A stretch of DNA of 64,000 nt from Saprospira sp. CCB-QB6 (GCF_028464065.1 NZ_CP116808.1:3315501-3379500), one strand, 5' to 3'. Shown: positions 1 through 8,675, numbered from the stretch's first letter. The notes: generated by a model from the sequence alone, not told the origin. Numbers and translations are program-made.

Positions 1-2
1 AC

Positions 3-68
3 AATGAACTGAAGCTGAAAATTCTCTTTCAAGAAAGAGATATTCGTATGCAGCTAAAAAAACAATAA
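3..68 (+). CDS. C-terminal end of a gene cut by the window edge
   Basis: The frame is open from the window edge and ends at TAA 66-68. It reads a charged tail, NELKLKILFQERDIR followed by MQLKKQ. The gene lies on the opposite strand to the next gene and converges on it with a 10-nt gap, which fits a real 3' end. Only 21 residues are visible, so no function can be assigned. A chance open frame of this length is possible. Confidence 0.4.
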   Translation, partial: NELKLKILFQERDIRMQLKKQ

Positions 69-78
69 AGGCGTGGGC

Positions 79-1104
79 CTAACGGCACCAATCATAGAAA
101 AAGTCTTTATATCGAATGCAAAGGGAGTCCGGAAAGGGCTCCTTTTCTCTTTGTGCCCGATAGGCCGCATCTAGCTTGATCGTAATATGATAAACCTCTA
201 AAGAATTGATGCCTTCAAGCTCATAAAAACTATCCAGTCGGTGGACCAAACTATCAATGTCATGATGAAAAGGACTCTCCTTGATTTCTTCTTCGGTCAG
301 TCCCTCTGCTAAAATATCCTGACTTTGGCCCGAGGGCATGATTAACATAAATCCACCAATTCCTACCGCCACGACAATCAACCCAATTACTCTTTGCTCG
401 GCTACCAAACCCGCAGCCAAACCACCTAAAACACAAAGTAATAAAACAACCGAGATGACTTTGCGTGTAGTGGGGTGCATACTCCCTTGTCCTGTTCCCG
501 CTTCTGGCTCCTCAAAGACAAAACCAATAACGGGAAGCGCTCGCAAAGTTTCCATCTCAAATTGTTTGGTAATAAAGGTTTCATCAGCTTTTTTGCCCTG
601 AGTGACCACAAAAACAACAATGATAATCGGAATGAGAATTAAGCGCGGTATCCGCCCCTTATTGGTCCGAAACCAAATTAAACTAAAGGGAATCAAAATC
701 CACAAAATCCGAATAATAGAATGCAAGCTATAAGAAGTGTCCGCCCCATTTAAATCGGCACTATTAAACATACAACGAAGCAACCACCAATAAGAAGAGG
801 CCGTTAAGCCAATCCAGTTGCCCAAAAAACTAATACTCACTAAGGGCACCTGAAAGATCAAGGCCACCACATTCACAAAAATAAATAGAGCCGTGGGCAC
901 CACAATAAACCAAATGAAAGAGCCGACAATCCCCCGCGTAATCGCAATGGCACGGTCTACCCCTCTCACCTCTAAGTAGTTGTTTAGACGAGAGATCAAA
1001 AAGAGTAAGACGATCAAGGCCACAAACAATCCCATCAAAAGAACAGGAGAGGTCAATAGCTGCTGAACGAGATCTAACCAAGATTTTAATAGTAACATGG
1101 GCAC
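79..1104 (-). CDS. Hypothetical multi-pass membrane protein
   Basis: This 341-residue protein is not a family I recognise. Hydrophobic stretches that look like membrane segments lie at about residues 19-38, 57-85, 128-145, 152-168, 214-234 and 238-257. A loop rich in small residues lies at 198-213 and a soluble, charged C-terminal tail runs from 260 to 341. The tail contains LTEEEIKESPFHHDIDS and ends in YKDFFYDWCR. The gene stands alone between a convergent gene end and the msrA terminator. The hydropathy pattern supports an inner-membrane location; function is unknown. Confidence 0.75.
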   Translation of the reverse strand: MPMLLLKSWLDLVQQLLTSPVLLMGLFVALIVLLFLISRLNNYLEVRGVDRAIAITRGIVGSFIWFIVVPTALFIFVNVVALIFQVPLVSISFLGNWIGLTASSYWWLLRCMFNSADLNGADTSYSLHSIIRILWILIPFSLIWFRTNKGRIPRLILIPIIIVVFVVTQGKKADETFITKQFEMETLRALPVIGFVFEEPEAGTGQGSMHPTTRKVISVVLLLCVLGGLAAGLVAEQRVIGLIVVAVGIGGFMLIMPSGQSQDILAEGLTEEEIKESPFHHDIDSLVHRLDSFYELEGINSLEVYHITIKLDAAYRAQREKEPFPDSLCIRYKDFFYDWCR

Positions 1105-1125
1105 TGCTTTGCCCTAAAAGTACAA

Positions 1126-1152
1126 AAAAAAAGAGGCGATAGGCCTCTTTTC
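1126..1152 (-). terminator. Terminator of msrA
   Basis: AAGAGGC pairs with GCCTCTT around a five-base loop, and on the minus strand the stem is followed by a run of nine T. It lies about 10 nt past the msrA stop. Confidence 0.7.
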
Positions 1153-1161
1153 TTCGCTGAA

Positions 1162-1824
1162 CTACTTCTTCAACTCCTCTTTCAATTTCTCCTTGTAGTT
1201 TTTTCTAAACTTATTCACCTTCGGACTGATCACCGCCGAGCAATAAGGATTCTTATCCCCATTCAAATTATAATAATCCTGATGATAATCCTCTGCCGCA
1301 TAAAAACGATCAAAAGGCACAATTTCCGTAACAATAGGGTCCTCAAAGGCCGAGGCCATTTTCGCTTTTACCGCTTCGGCAACTTTCTTTTGCTCCTCCG
1401 AATGATAAAAAATGGCCGAGCGATATTGCGTTCCCACATCATTCCCCTGCCGATTGAGCGTCGTCGGATTATGCGTAAAGAAAAAGACTTCCAATAAGTC
1501 CGCAAAAGCCAATACCTCTGGGTCAAAAGTAATTTGTACCACCTCGGCATGCCCCGTTTCCCCCGTACAAACTGCCTTATAAGTCGGGTTTTCAACCTGC
1601 CCACCAGCATAGCCCGAAACTACTTTTTCTACCCCTTTTAGGTCCTGAAAAATAGCTTCTACACACCAAAAACAACCCGCGCCCAAAGTCGCTACTGCTA
1701 ATCCTTCCATAGATTCTACCGTTTTGTCGCTTGCGCCAACCACCGCTTGGCTGTTGGCTGGTCCACAAGCGTATTGACATAAAATTAGTACACTAACAGC
1801 CAATGAAAATAATGGTTTCCACAT
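1162..1824 (-). CDS. msrA: Peptide-methionine (S)-S-oxide reductase, exported
   Basis: The enzyme reduces methionine-S-sulfoxide in oxidised proteins back to methionine. The hallmark GAGCFWC lies at residues 48-54 with catalytic Cys51, followed by the family segment VVSGYAGG and the later GTQYRSAIF. The family core is about 170 residues; here about 45 extra residues sit in front. They begin MWKPLFSLAVSVLILCQYAC, a hydrophobic signal with a possible lipoprotein cysteine at position 20, so the protein is probably periplasmic and perhaps membrane-anchored. No msrB is fused or adjacent. Transcription appears monocistronic, with its own terminator. Confidence 0.95.
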   Translation of the reverse strand: MWKPLFSLAVSVLILCQYACGPANSQAVVGASDKTVESMEGLAVATLGAGCFWCVEAIFQDLKGVEKVVSGYAGGQVENPTYKAVCTGETGHAEVVQITFDPEVLAFADLLEVFFFTHNPTTLNRQGNDVGTQYRSAIFYHSEEQKKVAEAVKAKMASAFEDPIVTEIVPFDRFYAAEDYHQDYYNLNGDKNPYCSAVISPKVNKFRKNYKEKLKEELKK

Positions 1825-1872
1825 AGTTCTTTTCTTTTTAAACGAGATATTTTATCCTCTGGATGTTTATTT

Positions 1873-2012
1873 GGGGCTGCCCCTCGCTACGCTCAGGTCG
1901 GGCTGTGTCGCAGCTCGCTATTCGCTCGGCCCTTCAGCGCTTTCAGCGCTTCGGTCTGGCGCTTCGCGCCACTGCTGTCCATCCCTCAGCCAGGCTGGGC
2001 TTTGCCCAGCCT
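1873..2012 (+). repeat. Mosaic hairpin repeat copy 1 (type A)
   Basis: The frame runs from GGGGCTGCCCC through TCGGGCTGTGTCGCAGCTCG to CCATCCCTCAG. Variable palindromes are CAGCGCTTTCAGCGCTT, GCGCTTCGCGC and a terminal CAGGCTGGGCTTTGCCCAGCC. It sits between divergent genes. Confidence 0.85.
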
Positions 2013-2121
2013 TCGTTCGCCAGCGCATAAGTTTGATCAAACATTATTGTAAACAAAATAATTATTTTGTTGCGCCTAGCGTTATTTTTAGCTAACTTTA
2101 ATTGTACTTAAAAATTTAGCT

Positions 2122-3429
2122 ATGAGTAAATATCCTTTTCCCGAAGCTTTTTTGCATTATATCTGGCGCTTTCAATTATACGATAAGCGTTTTTTGCGCA
2201 CTGCCGAGGGCCAAGAAATTCAATTAGTTTATCCGGGCCATTGGAACCAACATGCCGCAGGGCCCGATTTTTCAGATGCCCGAATTTATATTGGGGGCAC
2301 GCTTTGGGCCGGGCAGGTAGAGGTCCATAAAAAAGCCTCTGATTGGTTGCGACATGGACACCAAAATGATCCCAATTATGAAAACGTCATTTTGCACTTA
2401 GTTTATGATGAGGACCAAATTATTCGGCGGACAGATGGCAGCCGTTTGCCTGCTTTGGCTTTGCGGGGACGAATTTCCCCCGCGCTTTTTGAGCAAGGCA
2501 TGCGCTTACTGGGCGAGCTAGAACAGCCGATTGCCTGTGGGCCACAACTCCCGAAAATAGATCCTCTGGAATGGTCCATTTGGTTAGAGCGCCTAAGCAT
2601 TGAACGTTTGGAGCAAAAAGCTGCAGCTTTGGGCAAGCGCCTAGCAGACTGGAGAGGCGATTGGATGGCCTGCTTTTATGAACAGCTCATTGGGCAATTT
2701 GGTTTGGGCCAAAATGCCGAAAGCTTTCAGCGATTGGGGCAGGCTTTGCCTTATCGGCTTTGGCGGAAGTACTTGGGGCAGCCCAAGCAGCTAGAAGCCT
2801 TGTTTTTTGGTCGAGCGGGCTTTTTGGTCCAAACAGAAGATGAATATAGCCGTGTTTTGGCCCAAGAATACGCTTATTTGCAAGAGAAGGAGCTTCTGGG
2901 AGGAGATCTGCCCTTAGCTTGGAATTTTGGTGGGCTGCGCCCCTCTGCCTTACCTAGTTTTCGCTTAGCGCTTTTGGTGGAGCTTTTACAAGTAGAAGAT
3001 CTTTGGTCCAAATTTATGGAAAGCCAATCCGTCAAAACCTTAGAAAAGTTGTTTGGCGTGAAAATAAAATCTACTTATTGGCTTAGTCATTACCGCTTTG
3101 GGAAAAAAAGCCAGCTCCGCAAGCAAAAAAGTTTGGGCAAAGAAAGCATACAGTTATTATTGATTAACTTTTTGCTGCCTTTTCGCTTTTTGTATGCACA
3201 GGCTAAGGGACAAGACAAAGAAATTGATTTGTTGCTCAATTTATTGGGCCAATTGCCTGCAGAGCAGAATCAAATTTTAAGAAATTGGGCCCAATGGGGG
3301 AGAGCGGCTGCAGATGCGCAGCAATCGCAGGCCCTAATCCAATTGTATAAGTGTTATTGTTTGGAGCGCCGTTGCTTGTCTTGTAGTATTGGACACCGCT
3401 TGATTCGGAATCAAGCATTGGACCGATAA
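2122..3429 (+). CDS. DUF2851 family protein
   Basis: This 435-residue protein matches the DUF2851 family of Bacteroidota, which has no established function. Family features seen are the start EAFLHYIWRFQLYD, the segment GHWNQHAAGPDFSDARI at about residues 40-56, then WAGQVEVHKKASDWLRHGH and NVILHLVYDED. The C-terminal third is basic and helical, with a Cys-rich tail near residues 412-421. The N-terminal motifs look conserved enough to be enzymatic, but this is inference. The gene follows a hairpin repeat and is not obviously in an operon. Confidence 0.85.
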   Translation: MSKYPFPEAFLHYIWRFQLYDKRFLRTAEGQEIQLVYPGHWNQHAAGPDFSDARIYIGGTLWAGQVEVHKKASDWLRHGHQNDPNYENVILHLVYDEDQIIRRTDGSRLPALALRGRISPALFEQGMRLLGELEQPIACGPQLPKIDPLEWSIWLERLSIERLEQKAAALGKRLADWRGDWMACFYEQLIGQFGLGQNAESFQRLGQALPYRLWRKYLGQPKQLEALFFGRAGFLVQTEDEYSRVLAQEYAYLQEKELLGGDLPLAWNFGGLRPSALPSFRLALLVELLQVEDLWSKFMESQSVKTLEKLFGVKIKSTYWLSHYRFGKKSQLRKQKSLGKESIQLLLINFLLPFRFLYAQAKGQDKEIDLLLNLLGQLPAEQNQILRNWAQWGRAAADAQQSQALIQLYKCYCLERRCLSCSIGHRLIRNQALDR

Positions 3430-3442
3430 AACGGCCCAATTT

Positions 3443-3588
3443 GGCCGAAGGCCAAAACGGCTGAGGGATGGACAGTGGTGGCCGAAGGCCAGACCCAAGT
3501 TTTTTGAAGCGAAGCGAAAAAAACTGCAGGGCCAAGCGAATAGCGAGCCACGATACAGCCCGACCCGCCCGCAGGGCGGGGCAGCCCC
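3443..3588 (-). repeat. Mosaic hairpin repeat copy 2 (type A, inverted)
   Basis: This is the inverted frame, from GGCTGAGGGATGGACAG to the closing GGGGCAGCCCC complement. Its variable stem is unusual in being TTTTTTGAAGCGAAGCGAAAAAA. It lies just after the DUF2851 stop. Confidence 0.8.
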
Positions 3589-3675
3589 AAATCTGAAAAC
3601 CAAAAAGAACATAAAAAAATAAGCCCAGAACTAAAAACTTAATCATATTAAAGGCTCACTAATTCTAATACGATC

Positions 3676-3904
3676 GTTTCAATTCCGTAAAGGTGCAATT
3701 AAAGGGACGACTGGAAAACTCAAGCTCAAAACCTACTCTAAGTTTCAATTCCGTAAAGGTGCAATTAAAGGTAACCTTCTATGCTCAAGATGGCAGGTTC
3801 TTTATATCGTTTCAATTCCGTAAAGGTGCAATTAAAGGAACAATGGAGCGAAGCGACACGGCAGAATATTGACAGTTTCAATTCCGTAAAGGTGCAATTA
3901 AAGG
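3676..3904 (-). CRISPR. CRISPR array, four repeats, three spacers, no cas genes
   Basis: Four identical 30-bp repeats lie at 3676-3705, 3742-3771, 3809-3838 and 3875-3904. On the plus strand each begins GTTTCAATTCC and ends GCAATTAAAGG. Spacers are 36, 37 and 36 bp. On the minus strand the repeat ends GGAATTGAAAC, which is the usual 3' end giving an ATTGAAAC crRNA handle in type I and III systems. The array is therefore probably read on the minus strand, with the leader right of 3904. No cas gene lies in the window, so it is an orphan or served in trans. Identical repeats suggest it is not badly decayed. Confidence 0.93.
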
Positions 3905-4100
3905 CCGTATAAATATAGCCTTTTTATTCCCTAAAAATGGGCCTTTCTAGCTCTTTTTTATCCGCTAAAATCTGTCGACCTCTAATAAGCGGAAAACCCT
4001 TGGGGATCGACAGGTTTATAAAGTGCTGTAAAATAGTAGATTATGTATTTTCTGTAATTTGTTTCTACTTTATCCCCTCTTTTTAAGCGAGGTCGACAGA
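3905..4100 (-). promoter_or_regulatory. Candidate CRISPR leader with an 11-bp inverted repeat
   Basis: This AT-rich stretch directly abuts the repeat at 3875-3904 on the side where a minus-strand leader should be. It also holds an exact inverted repeat, TCTGTCGACCT at 3971-3981 and AGGTCGACAGA at 4090-4100, with a third partial copy ATCGACAG near 4006. The leader role is inferred from position and composition. From 4101 to 4242 I see only a remnant of a hairpin-repeat tail and a GGTTAAAACC-like motif. Confidence 0.4.
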
Positions 4101-4242
4101 TGGAGCCTGCTGGCCTAGTGCTGCGGAGAGGGACCAAAGAGCCTTTTTAGATAGGTTAAAACCCTGCACAAAACAGTATCGCTTTATGCTGAGCATTCTA
4201 ACTTTCTCCCATCTTGAAAAAAGGATACAAAATTTTAAAGCA

Positions 4243-4277
4243 TAAAAAAAGGCACCCAACAAAAGTTGAGCGCCTTT
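4243..4277 (-). terminator. Terminator after the Glu/Ala-rich lipoprotein gene
   Basis: AAGGCACCCAAC pairs with GTTGAGCGCCTT (two G-U or mismatched positions) around AAAA. On the minus strand the stem is followed by a T run. Confidence 0.7.
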
Positions 4278-4299
4278 CTTATCTTAGATCTACTATAGA

Positions 4300-4554
4300 C
4301 TAGTGATCGTGACCTTCGTGGCTTTCTTCTTTAGCTTCGCCTTCAGCAGGAGCTTCTTCAGTAGCAGGAGCTTCTTCGGTAACTTCTTCAGTAGCAGGAG
4401 CAGCTTCAGGTTTAGCAGCCTCTTCAGGTTTAGCTTCTTCACCACCTTCTTGGGTAGTTTTTTCAGGTTGAGCTTCTTGTTTAGGAGCTTCGCCGCCGCA
4501 AGAAGTGATAGCAAAAGCGAAAACCATTACGAACAATAGATTCAAAAATTTCAT
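4300..4554 (-). CDS. Small Glu/Ala-rich lipoprotein
   Basis: The chosen start is the ATG at 4552-4554, which opens a classic lipoprotein signal, MKFLNLLFVMVFAFAITSC, with the lipidated cysteine at residue 19. An upstream in-frame ATG would only add a non-signal extension. The 65-residue mature part is low-complexity: Glu, Ala, Pro, Thr and Lys in EEAPATEEAPAEG-like repeats. It ends HEGHDH, a possible metal-binding tail. Such acidic tethered peptides are common in Bacteroidota, but no function is known. It lies next to a second small lipoprotein on the same strand. Confidence 0.8.
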   Translation of the reverse strand: MKFLNLLFVMVFAFAITSCGGEAPKQEAQPEKTTQEGGEEAKPEEAAKPEAAPATEEVTEEAPATEEAPAEGEAKEESHEGHDH

Positions 4555-4636
4555 GGTTGGAATGTTTGATAGATCAAAAAATGTGAATAGTCTGAATATA
4601 TACAATAAGTGATTATTGTCTAAAAGAGGGGAGCGC

Positions 4637-5077
4637 CTAGCGCTCGAGAATAACGGGACTCTCTTCTCCTTCGAGAGATTTAGTGATAAGGCTTAGCTTG
4701 TTTTCTTCCCATTGGTCAATGAGCCAAGTTTCTGGAGCGCCATCACTATTAGTCACCTTAATTAGGTTTTCTTCTTTGACAAATTCGTAGGTTGCGCTGC
4801 TCTTACCATCTTTGTTGAGCATCGATACCTCTCCGTCGACATTGAATTCAATGACTAGGGATCCTTTTTCTACTTTTTCGTTGTTCATGTCAACAACAAA
4901 CCACTTGCCTAAAAGTGTTTTTTCGGCAGCCTTGGCTGCTTCTTCTTTTTGGCTAGAATCCTGAGCATTTACAGCTTTGGGATCTTCGTTGTTTTCCGCT
5001 TTGGGAGCTTCATTGTTGCAAGAAAAAAGGAGAATGCTAAAGAGCAAAAAAAGGAAAGGGTGAAAAACCTTATTCAT
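4637..5077 (-). CDS. Lipoprotein with lipocalin-like C-terminal domain
   Basis: This 146-residue protein begins with a lipoprotein signal, MNKVFHPFLFLLFSILLFSC, with Cys20 as anchor. An Ala/Lys/Glu-rich linker follows to about residue 52. From LLGKWFVVDM onwards the sequence has the alternating-strand pattern of small lipocalin-like or DUF4923-like domains, with NKDGKSSATYEF and NKLSLITKSLEG. The lipocalin reading is by pattern only. It precedes the Glu/Ala-rich lipoprotein gene by about 80 nt and may be cotranscribed with it. Confidence 0.75.
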   Translation of the reverse strand: MNKVFHPFLFLLFSILLFSCNNEAPKAENNEDPKAVNAQDSSQKEEAAKAAEKTLLGKWFVVDMNNEKVEKGSLVIEFNVDGEVSMLNKDGKSSATYEFVKEENLIKVTNSDGAPETWLIDQWEENKLSLITKSLEGEESPVILER

Positions 5078-5322
5078 TTATATGAGGTATAATTTTGACT
5101 TGAGCTTAACTTCAAGCTTCGGGTTCATTTAAAAAGCGGCTACAAAATTAAACAAAAGTCTATTAAGCCATTTAAATCCTAGGTTAATTTTTGTTGTATT
5201 CTTGTTTTTTTTTGAGCGTGCCCATTTTTGTTCATGAAAACTAGGAAATAATCTATAAATTATACGCCTTTACAAGATGTAGTAGCTGCAATTTATTAAG
5301 TTTTTTTTAACAGCCTAGTGAT

Positions 5323-6126
5323 ATGGACCCCAAACATCAAAAAAATTTAGATTTTCTGCAAGAACAGAGTCCTTTGAGCGCAGAAGATAACCTAGAAATT
5401 TTTGAGCGGCATAAATATGATTTGCGGCTTTCTTTGTGGGAGGCGCTTTGGCCAAAGGAAGAAAAGGAAGCCTTATTTTTGATTTATGAGGGGGGCAATT
5501 ACGAGTTGTCAGAACGTTTGCAGGCTCTAGAAAAGTTGCTGCTATTTTACTGTCCCAATCCTAAATTTAAGGCCATTATGTTGGACTTAAAGCGGAGGAA
5601 GACCGTGAAAATTAAGCCCACAACTGCCGAAAATTTGCAAAAGTTCCGAAGGATTCCAACAAAAGCAGAAATTTTTAGATTTTTTGATGCCTTGGGAAGT
5701 AAAGATGAAGTTTTAGCGAGTCGTTTGTTGCTGGGCCTGCAAGATTTTGGTCGAGAAGTAGCCACTCAAGAGCGTTATATTCAGATGATGGCGGAGGCCG
5801 ATGATTTATCCTTAGCCGATGCGGCTCTTACGCTTTTGGCCCGAATTCCAGGGGCTTTTGCTCGTTCTTTACCGCTATATCAGTTTTTATTGCATCAACC
5901 GAATCGCCGTTTTCAGGTACTTAAAAATTTGCAAGGGGCTAGGGGGCTAAATCCAGAGTTATTATTCAGCTTTTTTCGGCCTATCATTGGCGAATATGAG
6001 CGTTTGGCGCGTAAGGAGGGAATGATGAACGATCTTTGGCCAGAAATGCAACTGATTCGGAGCATTTTGGCCAATAATGGGGGAGGGGGCCGAGTCTGGC
6101 AATTTGAATCGGAAGTATTGAGGTAA
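5323..6126 (+). CDS. Hypothetical cytoplasmic helical protein
   Basis: This 267-residue protein has no signal peptide or membrane segment and I do not recognise its family. It is rich in Leu, Arg and Glu. The pattern of paired helices, for example LSERLQALEKLLLFY and ASRLLLGLQDFGREVATQ, resembles HEAT- or TPR-like helical repeats without a clear consensus. A basic stretch DLKRRKTVKIKP lies near residues 88-99. The ATG follows an AT-rich 240-nt upstream region and the gene ends at a strong bidirectional terminator. Confidence 0.75.
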   Translation: MDPKHQKNLDFLQEQSPLSAEDNLEIFERHKYDLRLSLWEALWPKEEKEALFLIYEGGNYELSERLQALEKLLLFYCPNPKFKAIMLDLKRRKTVKIKPTTAENLQKFRRIPTKAEIFRFFDALGSKDEVLASRLLLGLQDFGREVATQERYIQMMAEADDLSLADAALTLLARIPGAFARSLPLYQFLLHQPNRRFQVLKNLQGARGLNPELLFSFFRPIIGEYERLARKEGMMNDLWPEMQLIRSILANNGGGGRVWQFESEVLR

Positions 6127-6130
6127 GCAT

Positions 6131-6168
6131 AAAAAAAGACCAAAGCTAATTTAGCTTTGGTCTTTTTA
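6131..6168. terminator. Bidirectional terminator between convergent genes
   Basis: AAAGACCAAAGCTA pairs with TAGCTTTGGTCTTT with A and T runs on either side. It serves the plus-strand gene ending at 6126 and the minus-strand ABC gene ending at 6170. Confidence 0.85.
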
Positions 6169-6169
6169 T

Positions 6170-7909
6170 TTAACCCTCGCAGCCATCAAATAGCTCATTG
6201 AAGTAGGACTGTTTTTTTAGCTCATTATAACAGCCGTTAAAAATAATCTCTCCCTTATCCAAAACAATGACTCGTTTACAACGAGCGGCTAGTTCAGACG
6301 AACGACTAACAGCAACTAAGGTCCAAGGTGCATTGGGCGCAGTAAGTAAATTTGTCAACATCCGCTTTTCTCTACTCTCTAAACCAACCAAGAGGTTTTC
6401 TGCAGCTAAAAAGCGCGGATGGTCCACAATACAACGGGCCAATAAAATCTTTTTGATTGTAGATTGCGATAGCCCTTGTCCATCTGAGGGAATAACGGCA
6501 TCTAATCCCTCAGGATGCTCCTGTAAAAAGCGATCTAAGCCCACCGCTCTACAAGTAGATAGAACATCTTGGGCCGTAACATCTTTACGCCCCATGGTAA
6601 TATTCTCTCTAAGGCTGCCAAAAAATAAGTGCTCCTCCCGCAAGTAATCGCCCATATAAGAGCGCAAACTACTCAAATTGAGGTTGCGAATAGGCATTTG
6701 ATTATAGTCAATGGTTCCCTTGAAGTTTTGGTAAAGCCCTAGTAAAATCCGCAAAAGCGTCGTTTTGCCCGAATCGGCAAATCCAGTGATACAAAGGTGC
6801 TCACTCCCCCCCAATTCAAAAGAAATATCTCGGAGGACAGGGGGCATTAAGGGTTCTGGATGATAGCTCATTTTATGCACCCGCAAATGAATGCCTTTGT
6901 TGCCCACAATTTCTTTAAAATCAATTCCCTTTTCCTCCTCCAATGGCAAATCGGTTACATGGGCAATCTTTTCAATAGCCGTGAGTACGTCAAAAACAGT
7001 TTCCATACTCAAGATGATCTTTTCTAAGGCATTGAGCACCATGATGATCATAATCTCTGCAGCGACAAATTGCCCAATGTTCATCTCATTCGAAATAACT
7101 AAACCACCACCCAATAACAAAAGAGCCAAAGTAGCCCCACCCCGAACACCAACCATGCTCATAAACTGCTGCCGGTAGACCGCAAAGTGACTTTGCCGAT
7201 GCTTGAGGTAACTGCCCACCAACTCATCCGTTTTTTCTAAAGGATATTGCGTGCGACCTGCCAATTTAAAAGAGCCCATGGTCCGCCCCAATTCCTCTAA
7301 CCAATAAGCAACTTTGTACTTATACTTAGACTCTCGCAAACTACTCGCTAAACCCTCTTGATAAGTGAAATACAAAATGGCAAAAAGAACCAAAAGTAAA
7401 GTCAAACCAAAAAAGACAAAGAAAGGATGATAGGTGGCCAACAAAATAAGCCCAAATAAAATCTGCAAAACAGAAGCGGGCAAATCAATGATGAGCTTGG
7501 GCACCCCCTTTTGCACCGATAAGGTATCAAAAAAACGGTTGGCCAGTTCCGGCGCATAAGCCTCCCGAATGCTTTCCATCTTAAATCTTGGAATCCGATA
7601 GGCAAACTCAAAAGCCGAACGAGTAAATATCCGCTGCTGAATCCCCTCCGCAATCAAAACTTGCATATAACGCGTAATCCCTACCGCTACACTGGCCCCC
7701 GTAATGATAAAACAGAGGGTGTACCAACTGGTCGTCGTCTCCCCAATCGCAATGTAGTTAATTATAGCTTGAATACCCAAGGGAATGCCAAGGCCCAAAA
7801 GACCCGCAAAAAAGGCGTAAAAACTGACTAAATAAATATCTTTGCGGTCAAGGTACAACATCTTGCCGAGCCGCTTGAAGGGCGTTAGAGAAGGCTTAAT
7901 CTGAGCCAT
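6170..7909 (-). CDS. ABC transporter, fused permease-ATPase with eroded ATPase motifs
   Basis: This 579-residue protein has the exporter layout: a membrane domain at about 20-310 with segments near 28-50, 64-80, 146-182 and 258-300, then a nucleotide-binding domain from about 335. Walker A is intact (GFADSGKT, 376-383). The other motifs are not. The signature reads LSQST (480-484) instead of LSGGQ, Walker B reads FLAAEN (500-505) with the Asp lost, the Q-loop Gln is absent (YMGDYLREEHLFFG), and the H-loop reads VSRSS without His. The protein may therefore be a weak ATPase, a heterodimer partner or a non-transport regulator. No HlyD or second half-transporter is adjacent. Confidence 0.85.
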   Translation of the reverse strand: MAQIKPSLTPFKRLGKMLYLDRKDIYLVSFYAFFAGLLGLGIPLGIQAIINYIAIGETTTSWYTLCFIITGASVAVGITRYMQVLIAEGIQQRIFTRSAFEFAYRIPRFKMESIREAYAPELANRFFDTLSVQKGVPKLIIDLPASVLQILFGLILLATYHPFFVFFGLTLLLVLFAILYFTYQEGLASSLRESKYKYKVAYWLEELGRTMGSFKLAGRTQYPLEKTDELVGSYLKHRQSHFAVYRQQFMSMVGVRGGATLALLLLGGGLVISNEMNIGQFVAAEIMIIMVLNALEKIILSMETVFDVLTAIEKIAHVTDLPLEEEKGIDFKEIVGNKGIHLRVHKMSYHPEPLMPPVLRDISFELGGSEHLCITGFADSGKTTLLRILLGLYQNFKGTIDYNQMPIRNLNLSSLRSYMGDYLREEHLFFGSLRENITMGRKDVTAQDVLSTCRAVGLDRFLQEHPEGLDAVIPSDGQGLSQSTIKKILLARCIVDHPRFLAAENLLVGLESREKRMLTNLLTAPNAPWTLVAVSRSSELAARCKRVIVLDKGEIIFNGCYNELKKQSYFNELFDGCEG

Positions 7910-7998
7910 AAAGTGATTTAGAAGGGCTTAAAATGATAGTATTACTATCGAAAATACGGTTTCCTATTCCACAACAGCAAAAAAAAGCAAAGGTTTTT

Positions 7999-8664
7999 AT
8001 GCTAAATTTAGATTTTTATAAAAATATTAAGGAAGAGTTAGCAGATGGCCCCACCCAACTGGTGGCCGTTTCTAAAACTAAACCCGCGGCCGCTATTCAG
8101 GCCCTATATGAGCAAGGACAACGCATTTTTGGAGAGAACAAAGTGCAGGAATTAGTAGATAAAGCAGCCCTTTTGCCCCAAGATATCCAATGGCATCTCA
8201 TCGGCCATCTACAGCGCAATAAAGTGAAATATATCGCCCCTTTTGTGAGCCTTATTCATGCCGTTGATAGCCTCCGACTTTTAAAGGAAATTAACAAAGA
8301 GGCAAAAAAAAATAACAGAATTATTTCCTGTCTGCTCCAATTCCATATCGCTCAAGAAGATAGTAAATTTGGCCTCGATTTGGCCGAAGCAAAAGCATTG
8401 TTGCAGTCCGAAGACTACGCCCAAATGCAACATATCAAAATTGTCGGCCTGATGGGAATGGCCAGTTTTACCGATAATCAAGAACAGGTTTTGGCCGAGT
8501 TTGGCCAATTAGCCAACTATTTCCAAGAACTCAAAGCAGCATTTTTTGCCCAAAATGACGACTTTAAAGAGCTCTCTATGGGCATGTCTGGCGATTACCA
8601 ACTGGCCCTGCAAGAAGGTAGCACTCTCGTCCGTATCGGCTCTGCCCTTTTTGGCCATCGTTAA
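7999..8664 (+). CDS. YggS/PROSC family PLP-binding protein
   Basis: This 221-residue cytoplasmic protein belongs to the family that controls pyridoxal phosphate homeostasis. The PLP lysine is in LVAVSKTKP (Lys26), followed by IFGENKVQEL, HLIGHLQRNK, VGLMGMASF and LSMGMSGDY, all family signatures. The start at 7999 (MLNLDFYKNI) was chosen because the 22 residues in front are low-complexity and do not occur in the family. It runs divergently from the ABC gene. A hairpin repeat follows its stop. Confidence 0.9.
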   Translation: MLNLDFYKNIKEELADGPTQLVAVSKTKPAAAIQALYEQGQRIFGENKVQELVDKAALLPQDIQWHLIGHLQRNKVKYIAPFVSLIHAVDSLRLLKEINKEAKKNNRIISCLLQFHIAQEDSKFGLDLAEAKALLQSEDYAQMQHIKIVGLMGMASFTDNQEQVLAEFGQLANYFQELKAAFFAQNDDFKELSMGMSGDYQLALQEGSTLVRIGSALFGHR

Positions 8665-8675
8665 AAAGATGATTT

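Noticed and set aside
1871-2095. ORF over hairpin repeat copy 1, and similar ORFs over other copies (for example 13403-13651, 28820-29047, 36508-36702)
   Set aside because: The same repeat yields similar peptides in several frames and both strands; the reading frame is interrupted at different points in each copy.
3236-3646. 136-residue minus-strand ORF beside the CRISPR array
   Set aside because: It runs antisense through the DUF2851 end and repeat copy 2; no cas-like or other motif.
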